Shown in pieces: positions 1-6,000 of a DNA stretch of 6,164 bases. Source of the stretch: DATJUC01 sp035502675. GTDB lineage: Bacteria; Vulcanimicrobiota; Vulcanimicrobiia; Vulcanimicrobiales; Vulcanimicrobiaceae. Location of the stretch: NCBI GenBank assembly GCA_035502675.1, contig DATJUC010000179.1:1-6164 (forward strand), in the 5' to 3' direction. The notes under the pieces are model-generated. The model did not search any database. It saw nothing but the letters and a program-made list of their open reading frames with translations, and was not told the DNA's origin. The number at the start of each line of letters is the position of its first letter. Positions within the stretch are counted from its first letter, which is position 1. Position numbers and translations under genes: made by a program.

Positions 1-300
1 GCGCCGCGCCGCGATGACCTTGCGAGCCTCGAACTCCATCCGCCGCGACGTGTTGCCGACCTTGACGACGCGGCCCTCGGCTTCCACGTAGTCGCCGGCG
101 TAAACCGGCGCCAGGAACTCGACGCTGTCGTAGGCGACGAACAATCCTTCATCGCCGTCCATGCGAATAAGCAGCTCGGTCGCGACGTCGCCGAACAGCG
201 CGAGCATTCGGGCGCCGTCGACCAAGTTGCCGCCGTAGTGCGCGTCGTGCGCGCTCATCCGCAATCGTATTACGCTGCTTGCGTCTTGGCGAGTTGCCAC
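1..300 (-). CDS. kal: Hotdog-fold protein resembling 3-aminobutyryl-CoA ammonia lyase (partial, 3' end outside window)
   Basis: About 100 residues are visible and the frame runs off the window at base 1. The translation contains HDAHYGGNLVDGARMLALFG, then DVATELLIRMDGDEGLF, EFLAPVYAGDYVEAEGRVV and VGNTSRRMEFEARKVI. From memory this closely matches Kal, the hotdog-fold enzyme that releases ammonia from L-3-aminobutyryl-CoA in lysine fermentation; it also resembles acyl-CoA thioesterases of the same fold. The start is uncertain. ATG at 258 is the first ATG, but the codons before it read VIRLR, and IRLRM is part of the conserved N-terminus as I recall it. I therefore prefer the GTG at 300, which has GAGGA only three bases upstream; a TTG at 264 is also possible. 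With the GTG start the gene overlaps the end of mazG by 31 bases, which suggests translational coupling. No other lysine-fermentation gene is in view, so the physiological substrate is open. The hotdog assignment is firm; the exact reaction is inferred from family resemblance. Confidence 0.78.
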   Translation of the reverse strand, partial: MATRQDASSVIRLRMSAHDAHYGGNLVDGARMLALFGDVATELLIRMDGDEGLFVAYDSVEFLAPVYAGDYVEAEGRVVKVGNTSRRMEFEARKVIAARR

Positions 301-1463
301 AGTTCCTCGAGTTCGTCGAGCGAGAGGTCGGAGAGCGTCTTGCCGCCGGCCGCCGCGCGCTCCTCCATGAACGAGAAGCGGCGGTAGAACTTTTCGTTGG
401 CTTCGCGCATCGCCGTTTCGGCGTCGATGCCCAGCGCGCGCGAAAGGTTCACGAGCGTGAAGAAGACGTCGCCGAGCTCTTCGCGCACGCGCGGATCGTC
501 CTGCTTCTGCCGCCGCGCTTCCGCCAGCTCGCGCAGCTCCTCGACGAGTTTGTCGAGGATGCCGTACACGTCGGGCCAGTCGAAGCCGACTCGCGACGCC
601 TTTTCCTGCATGCGCTGTCCGCGCTGCAGCGCGCCGAGATGCCTGGGAATGCCGTCGAGACGGCTCTTGCGCTGCTGGCCGGTTTTTTCGAGCACCTTGA
701 GCTTCTCCCAGTTGCGCCACTGTGCGTCCACGTCTTCGATGACGGCCTCGCCGAACACGTGCGGATGACGGCGTACCATCTTGTTGGAGAGCGCGTCCAC
801 CACGTCGGCAACGCTGAACTTTCCCGTTTCCGTCGCCAGCTGCGAGTGAAAGACGATCTGCAGCAGTAAATCGCCGAGCTCCTCGCACAGCGCGTCCAGG
901 TCGTCGCTCTCGATCGCCTCGACGACTTCGTACGTTTCCTCGATGAGATACGGCACCAGCGTACGATGCGTTTGCTCGCGATCCCACGGGCACCCCATGC
1001 GCAAGCGGGCCATGATCTCGACCAGGTCGTCCCAGGAATGGTGAGCGGATTGCGGCGGCAGCGGCACGAGCGGCATGGCGATCGAGGCCGAGAGCGTCGC
1101 GCGCGGAACGCCCGGAACGATCTCGGTGGCGATCCCCTGCGCTTCCAGCGCGCGCAGCAGCGGCGGAAGGCCGGGAAAATCGGAGAGCGGGTTCCCGAGT
1201 ACGCCGAGTCCGAGATCGGCGCGCGCGCCGGCGCGCAACCGGCCGACGAATCGATCGATCTCCTCGGTGCTGCCGCGGACGAACAGCGGCGGCTCGTCGA
1301 CGAGCCCGCGCACGACTTCGATGCCGTTCTCCGTCAGATATGCAACCAGATCGGGCGGTGCCATCAGCGCGACCGTGCGTCCGATCGCACGCAGCGCATC
1401 GAGCGCACCGATCGTCAGCAGCCGGGAGTCGCCGGGACCCAATCCCACGATGCGGACGAGCAT
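270..1463 (-). CDS. mazG: MazG nucleoside triphosphate pyrophosphohydrolase with shortened N-terminal tetrapyrrole-methylase-like domain
   Basis: A 397-residue cytosolic protein. MazG hydrolyses NTPs and dNTPs to monophosphate and pyrophosphate, helping clear aberrant nucleotides. Residues about 143-397 are a full tandem MazG unit, close to the 263 residues of E. coli MazG: LRMGCPWDREQTHRTL at 154-169, first metal-binding set EETYE at 175-179 with ELGD at 195-198, then a second set EELRE at 308-312 with ELGD at 329-332. Both acidic sets look intact. Residues 1-130 resemble the first half of a tetrapyrrole (corrin/porphyrin) methylase, with VGLGPGD at 6-12, GNPLSDFPG at 90-98 and EIVPGVP at 114-120. 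The overall plan is that of Bacillus YabN, about 490 residues, but here the second methylase subdomain is essentially missing. The ATG at 1463 is preceded by AAGGGG with a six-base spacer, so the start is well supported. A terminator-like hairpin lies just upstream and the hotdog gene overlaps its 3' end. MazG identity is very secure; the role of the N-terminal part is unknown. Confidence 0.96.
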   Translation of the reverse strand: MLVRIVGLGPGDSRLLTIGALDALRAIGRTVALMAPPDLVAYLTENGIEVVRGLVDEPPLFVRGSTEEIDRFVGRLRAGARADLGLGVLGNPLSDFPGLPPLLRALEAQGIATEIVPGVPRATLSASIAMPLVPLPPQSAHHSWDDLVEIMARLRMGCPWDREQTHRTLVPYLIEETYEVVEAIESDDLDALCEELGDLLLQIVFHSQLATETGKFSVADVVDALSNKMVRRHPHVFGEAVIEDVDAQWRNWEKLKVLEKTGQQRKSRLDGIPRHLGALQRGQRMQEKASRVGFDWPDVYGILDKLVEELRELAEARRQKQDDPRVREELGDVFFTLVNLSRALGIDAETAMREANEKFYRRFSFMEERAAAGGKTLSDLSLDELEELWQLAKTQAA

Positions 1464-1469
1464 GCATCG

Positions 1470-1475
1470 CCCCTT
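1470..1475 (-). promoter_or_regulatory. Ribosome binding site of mazG
   Basis: On the minus strand AAGGGG sits six bases before the ATG at 1463. It fixes that start, because a second ATG in the spacer (at 1467) is out of frame and too close to the site. Confidence 0.75.
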
Positions 1476-1489
1476 CGCGAGCGACGTGA

Positions 1490-1517
1490 AAAGGCCCCGG
1501 CCGTAGCCGGGGCCTTT
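1490..1517 (-). terminator. Rho-independent terminator-like hairpin after the parvulin gene
   Basis: A perfect 12-bp inverted repeat, 1490-1501 pairing with 1506-1517, around a four-base loop (1502-1505). The minus-strand transcript reads a GC-rich stem ending in UUUU followed by CACGUC, so the stem is strong but the U tract is short. It starts 21 bases beyond the parvulin stop codon and ends 26 bases before the mazG start. It probably ends or attenuates the parvulin transcript. The inverted repeat also ends in TTT on the plus strand, but no plus-strand gene is there to use it. Confidence 0.85.
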
Positions 1518-1538
1518 CGCGAGGGTCGAGTGCGGGCG

Positions 1539-2480
1539 CTAGTGCGTTGCGGCGGGCGCGGCGCTCGCGGCCGGCGCCGCTCCGGGCGGCGGCGACGGGA
1601 AGAGATCCTGGAAGCGCGGATCGTTGACTTGGATATTGGCTTTCTGCTGCAGCCCCTGTAAGAAGGGCTGAATCAGCGGCGCCTCTTGCTGCTGGCGCAG
1701 CATGTCTTGGATGCGCGACGTCGAGTTGGCGAGCGTGGCGACTTGGCCGGGCTGTTTGGCTTCGACTTGGATGATGTGGTAACCGAACGGCGATTTCACC
1801 GGCGGGCTGATTGCGCCGACCGGAAGCGAGAACGCCTCCTTGTCGAATGCCGGCACCATCTGACCGCGGCGGAACCAGCCGAGTTCGCCGCCCTTGTCCT
1901 TGCTGCCGGGGTCGGTCGAATACTGCTTGGCGAGCGCGGCGAAGTCGTTGGGGTTCTGCTTCAGCTGCGCTTCGATTTTGTTCGCCGTCGCGAGATCCGG
2001 CACGAGAATGTGACGCGCTTGGACTTGCTCGGGCTTGTCGAAAGCCGCGTGATTCTTGTCGAAGTACTGCTTCACTTGGGCGGGCGTGATGGTCACGTCC
2101 TTGGAGAGCGCCTTGTCGAGGATGATCTGATCCTTGAGGGCGCTGCGCACGTCGGCTTCGGTGAGACCGCGCGCCTTGAGCATCTCGTCCCACGACCCGT
2201 TCGGGAAGTTGTTCTTGAGCTCGGTTTCGCGCTGGTCGATTTCGGCGTCGGTTACCGTAATGTTGTTCTGCTTGGCGTATTGATCGATCAACGCTTCCTG
2301 CACCATCTGCTGCAGGACTTGCTTGGCGACCGGGCTGGCCTCGAGCTTGCTCTCGAAATCTGCATTGCTGATCGGCTCGCCGTTTACCGTCGCGACGGTG
2401 CCGCCGCTCGCGCACGCGGTGAGAACCGCGACGAGGAACAGGGCGGGCAGGCCCGCGATGATGCGTAGGGCTTTCGACAT
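1539..2480 (-). CDS. prsA: PrsA/SurA-like peptidyl-prolyl cis-trans isomerase lipoprotein (parvulin family)
   Basis: A 313-residue predicted lipoprotein foldase that catalyses cis-trans isomerisation of prolyl bonds in exported proteins. Residues 1-22 form a lipoprotein signal peptide: a basic start, a hydrophobic core at about 8-20, and the lipobox LTAC with the modified cysteine at 23. Ala and Ser follow that cysteine; no Asp retention signal is seen. Residues about 30-130 are a helical SurA/PrsA-type chaperone region starting with TVNGEPIS. The parvulin domain spans about 153-241, with QARHILV, FAALAKQYSTDPGS, GGELGWFRRGQMVPAFDKEAF and SPFGYHIIQVE. The tail at 296-313 is rich in Pro and Ala. 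The frame is open further upstream to 2831, but that extension overlaps the ATPase gene and would bury the signal peptide, so the start is the ATG at 2480, which has GGAG six bases upstream. A structured leader precedes it and a terminator follows. The family is certain; the name prsA is used for its lipoprotein nature, and it might be called a SurA-domain protein elsewhere. Confidence 0.95.
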   Translation of the reverse strand: MSKALRIIAGLPALFLVAVLTACASGGTVATVNGEPISNADFESKLEASPVAKQVLQQMVQEALIDQYAKQNNITVTDAEIDQRETELKNNFPNGSWDEMLKARGLTEADVRSALKDQIILDKALSKDVTITPAQVKQYFDKNHAAFDKPEQVQARHILVPDLATANKIEAQLKQNPNDFAALAKQYSTDPGSKDKGGELGWFRRGQMVPAFDKEAFSLPVGAISPPVKSPFGYHIIQVEAKQPGQVATLANSTSRIQDMLRQQQEAPLIQPFLQGLQQKANIQVNDPRFQDLFPSPPPGAAPAASAAPAATH

Positions 2481-2486
2481 TGTCGA

Positions 2487-2490
2487 CTCC
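2487..2490 (-). promoter_or_regulatory. Ribosome binding site of the parvulin gene
   Basis: GGAG on the minus strand, six bases before the ATG at 2480. It supports that start over the long upstream in-frame extension. Its first G also belongs to a possible short stem, CACTG (from 2508) with CAGTG (to 2490), around a nine-base pyrimidine-rich loop, so access to the site could depend on RNA folding. Confidence 0.7.
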
Positions 2491-2507
2491 ACTGGAAAAA
2501 GGACAGT

Positions 2508-2546
2508 GCGTAGAAACGCGGAGCCGTGGGAGGCCCCGCGATACGC
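2508..2546 (-). promoter_or_regulatory. Leader hairpin upstream of the parvulin gene
   Basis: A 9-bp stem (2532-2540 with 2517-2525, eight Watson-Crick pairs and one G-U in the minus-strand RNA) encloses a six-base loop at 2526-2531. Outside it, GCGUA (2542-2546) can pair with UACGC (2508-2512) across a one-by-four internal loop, giving 14 possible pairs in all. The inner stem is followed in the RNA by UUUC, so it could act as a weak terminator for the mfd-ATPase transcript, or as a 5' UTR element of the parvulin gene. It ends 27 bases before the start codon. The pairing is read directly from the sequence; its function is inferred. Confidence 0.45.
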
Positions 2547-2582
2547 TTCGCCAGGTTCGGCCGGAAGCCCGGAGGTCCTCTC

Positions 2583-2616
2583 TAGGGCCGCTTTTAGGGC
2601 CGTATTACGGCCGGAA
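2583..2616. repeat. Short GGCCG-centred repeats and palindrome at the ATPase stop codon
   Basis: On the plus strand GGCCG starts at 2586, 2598 and 2609, that is at 12- and 11-base spacing. The first two are part of an 8-bp direct repeat, TAGGGCCG, at 2583-2590 and 2595-2602. Bases 2598-2612 form an odd-length palindrome, GGCCGTA-T-TACGGCC, centred on the last base of the ATPase stop codon (2605). A related CGGCCGGAA occurs at both 2558-2566 and 2608-2616. This could be a protein-binding site for the downstream promoter region, or chance in GC-rich DNA. Confidence 0.35.
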
Positions 2617-3006
2617 ACGCTGATGCAGTCGTACCGGCAGCCAGGCCGTAACGACCGTGCCCTTGCCGGGCGCGCCCGCCACCTGCAGCCGGCGTGCGGC
2701 GGCGAATGCGATATAAAGGCCGCGCCCCGATTCGGCCATCGCGTCGGGCAACGCGACGCCGCCCGTCCACGCGAATCCGGGACCCCGGTCGGTGACGCGC
2801 AGTACCGCCAATCCGCGCTGCCAGTAGACATCGATCGAGATCGGGCCGGGTGCGTGCCGAACGACGTTTCCGACGAGCTCGCCGAAGATCAGCGCCGCCG
2901 CATCGATGTCGGAGTCGACGGTCGCGTGCAAGCGAAGGTAGTCGAGCAGCCCGCGACGGGCGCCGTACGCGCTTCCCGCATCCTCCGACTCGAAGTTCCA
3001 TTTCAT
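2605..3006 (-). CDS. Small HATPase (RsbW/SpoIIAB-like anti-sigma factor or serine kinase fold)
   Basis: A 133-residue soluble protein that is a stand-alone ATP-binding domain of the GHKL superfamily. The N box is ELVGNVVRHA at 43-52, with E43, N47 and H51 in the expected places. The G1 box is DRGPGF at 73-78, the G2 box is SGRGLYI at 93-99, and GKGTVV at 114-119 is the last nucleotide-binding loop. Size and motif order match the RsbW/SpoIIAB class, which bind sigma factors and phosphorylate a STAS-domain anti-anti-sigma partner. No sensor, dimerisation helix or transmembrane segment is present, so it is not a complete two-component kinase. It starts 22 bases after the mfd stop codon with no strong Shine-Dalgarno sequence, which suggests it is cotranscribed with mfd and translated by coupling. 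No sigma factor or STAS protein is in the window, so its partner is unknown. The fold is certain; the anti-sigma role is inferred from the class. Confidence 0.9.
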   Translation of the reverse strand: MKWNFESEDAGSAYGARRGLLDYLRLHATVDSDIDAAALIFGELVGNVVRHAPGPISIDVYWQRGLAVLRVTDRGPGFAWTGGVALPDAMAESGRGLYIAFAAARRLQVAGAPGKGTVVTAWLPVRLHQRFRP

Positions 3007-3028
3007 TCGTGCGGTGCGTCCCGGCCGG

Positions 3029-6000
3029 TTACATGGCTTCCAAGAGCTTTCGCAACAGGGGCATCCAAATCTCCTCCGTTCGCTCCTTCCCCCGCGCCAC
3101 CGGCAGATCGACGAGAATTTTGTTTTCGGCGAAGCGGAACTTGTTGCGCGTCAGCGACTGGAACTTCGGAATCGCCGTTTGGTCGAGCGTGAAGCCGCTG
3201 CCGACGCCCAGCGTCAGCCGGGATTCGTCGACGACGACGCGGGTCACCCGCTTTTGCAGGGCGATCGACCGGAGCTTCGTGAGCTCGACGAGATGCGCGA
3301 GCGGCAGGGGGAACGGCCCGAACCGGTCGCGCACGCCGGCGGCGATTTCTTCGACCTCGGCTTCGCTCCGCGCTTTGGCGAGCTGCTGATAGACGGCGAT
3401 CTTTTGCGATACCTGAGGGATGTACTCGTTGGGGATGAAGGCGCTGATCTTGACGTCGATGACGGCTTCTTGGCGGTCTTCGAGCGGAGAGCTCATGCCG
3501 CGGCGCTCGGCGATCGCTTCGGCCAGCAGCTCGCAATACGTGTCGAAGCCGACCGAACCGATGAATCCCGATTGCGCGGCGCCCAGCAAGTTGCCGGCGC
3601 CGCGAATTTCGAGGTCGCGCATCGCGATCTGTAAGCCCGATCCCAAATGCGTGAACTCGCGGATCGCTTCCAGCCTCGCCTTGGCGTCCTCGCTCAGCGC
3701 TTTGTGCCCCTGGTACAGCAGATAGCAATAGGCTTGATGATTCGAGCGCCCTACGCGGCCTCGCAGCTGATAGAGCTGCGCGAGGCCGAACTTGTCGGCG
3801 TCGTTGACGATCATCGTGTTGACGTTGGGAATGTCGATCCCGTTCTCGATGATCGTCGTCGCCAGCAAGACGTCGAGGTCCCCGTCGATGAAGGCTTGCA
3901 TGAGCGGCTCGAGCTCGGCTTCCGACATCTGGCCGTGTCCGATTCCGATGCGAGCTCGGGGCACCAAGCGTTCGAGCGCGTTTTTGACCGCGTAGATCGA
4001 TTCGATGCGATTGTGCAGATAGTACACTTGGCCGCCGCGATCCAGCTCGGCGGAAATCGCCCGCTTGACGATCGCGTCGCCCGCCGGAACGACGAGCGTC
4101 TTGATCGACATGCGGTTCTTCGGCGCGGTCTGAATGAGCGAGAGATCGCGAACGCCCATCAGCGACATATGCAGCGTGCGCGGAATCGGCGTCGCCGAGA
4201 GCGTCAGCACGTCGACGCTGGAACGGTACTGTTTGAGGCGCTCCTTGTGCATCACGCCGAAGCGCTGCTCTTCGTCGATGACGATCAAGCCGAGATCGGC
4301 GAAGGCGACGTCCTTCTGAAGCAGCCGGTGCGTGCCGATGACCGCGTCGACCTTGCCCTCGGCCAGATCGCGCAAGATCGCCTTCTGCTCGGCTTTGGTC
4401 TTGAAGCGCGAAAGTTCTTCGATGCGAACGGGAAAGCCGGCGAAGCGCGCGCTGAAAGTCCGGTAGTGCTGGTCGGCCAGCAGCGTGGTCGGCACCAGCA
4501 CCGCGACCTGTTTTTCGTTCGAAATCGCCTTGAACGCGGCGCGCATCGCGACTTCCGTCTTTCCGTAGCCGACGTCCCCGCAGACCAGGCGGTCCATCGG
4601 CTTGGCTTTCTCCATGTCGTGCTTGGTCGCGTCGATCGCCTTCTGCTGATCGGGCGTGGGCTCGTAGGGGAAGGCCTCTTCCATTTCGCGTTGCCAGGTC
4701 GTGTCGGTCGAAAACGCAAAGCCGTGCGCGAGCTCGCGCTCGGCGTAGAGCTGCACGAGTCCGTCGGCGATCTTCGCCAGCGACTCGGAGACGCGCGATT
4801 TGGTGCGTGCCCAGTCGGCGCCGCCCATCTTGGAAAGGCGCGGAACCTGGCCTTCGGCGGCGGAGTACTTCGCGACCTGATGCATCTGCGTTACCGGCAC
4901 CAACATGCGGTCGCTGCCGGCGTACCGCAGGTCGAGATAGTCTTGCGTCGCGCCGAGGATCGTTTCGGCACGCAGCCCGAGATACTGTCCGACGCCGTGC
5001 ACGGCGTGCACCACGTAATCTCCGACCTTGAGATCGGCCAGCGTGACCGGCACGCCCTCTTTGACGGCGCGCATCTTCACGCGCTTGGGGGGAGTGCCGA
5101 AGATCTCGCGATCGCCCAGAACGTGCAGCCGCAGGTCCGCGACCGCAAAGCCGGTTTCGATCGAGCCTTGATCGACGGTCGCCCCTTCGATACCGGCGGC
5201 GTGCAGCAGATCGTTGGTACGCGCGACCGCGGCGCTGACGATCCAGACGGCGTCGCCGCGCCCGGTCCACTCGCGGACGGTCGTCGAGAAAAGCTCGATC
5301 TGGCGGTTGAACCGTTCGACCGGCCGGCACTCGACGACGAACGCGTCGCCGGCCGGCGGCATCCAGGCGCTCGCGACGGCGTTTTCGATCGCGCCCGGGA
5401 CGACCAGCGTTGCGTGGTACGCGATTCGCGCGCCGAGTTCGTCGAGCGGCGGATGCGCGGCGGCGGTCTGGGCCAGCACCGCGTCGCCGACGTGCGACTC
5501 GTCGACGTCGAGCTCGCCGGATTCCACCTCGGCGAGCAGCACCTGCTCTTCGCGGGTCCGCTCGTCGTCGAGCGCGGCGGCGACTGCGGAGATCGTCGCC
5601 GGTTCCTCGACGACGACGATCGCATCGGCGGGAAGGTAATCGAAGAGCGTCGCCGGAGCGTCGTAGGCCATCGGCAGCCACGCGTCCGGCACATCGACGT
5701 CTCCGTTGAGGAACGCCGTCAGTTGGCGCCGCGCCGCTTCGGGACCCGTGAAGCGTTCGAGAAGCTGCTCGCGATAGCGCGGCTCGCGCGGGATCTCACT
5801 CCACGGGACGATCGTGACGCGTTCCAAGTCGTGCTCGCTGCGCTGCGATTCCAAATTGAAAATCCGGACGCTTTCGACGGAATCGCCGAAGAACTCGATG
5901 CGAACCGGCGAATCGGCCGTCGCCGGAAAGCAATCGATGATTCCGCCGCGCACGGCGTACTCGCCGGCCGCGCTGACGACGTCGGCGCGCGTATAGCCCA

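Noticed and set aside
966..1661. Plus-strand open frame of 231 codons across mazG and the terminator.
   Set aside because: It runs antisense to mazG and through the terminator hairpin into the parvulin gene, is Arg-rich, and shows no family signature.
2481..2831. Upstream in-frame extension of the parvulin gene that would give a 430-residue protein.
   Set aside because: It overlaps the ATPase gene in another frame, is of low-complexity Arg/Pro composition, and would place the lipoprotein signal peptide internally. The ATG at 2480 has a good ribosome binding site.
2605..3006. Reading the small ATPase as a truncated histidine kinase pseudogene.
   Set aside because: All nucleotide-binding boxes are intact and the length matches free-standing RsbW/SpoIIAB-type proteins, so there is no sign of decay.
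3003..5681. Minus-strand open frame of 892 codons, extremely Arg-rich, in another frame of mfd.
   Set aside because: The Arg- and Ala-dominated composition without motifs is typical of a shifted frame of a GC-rich gene; the Mfd frame fully explains the region.
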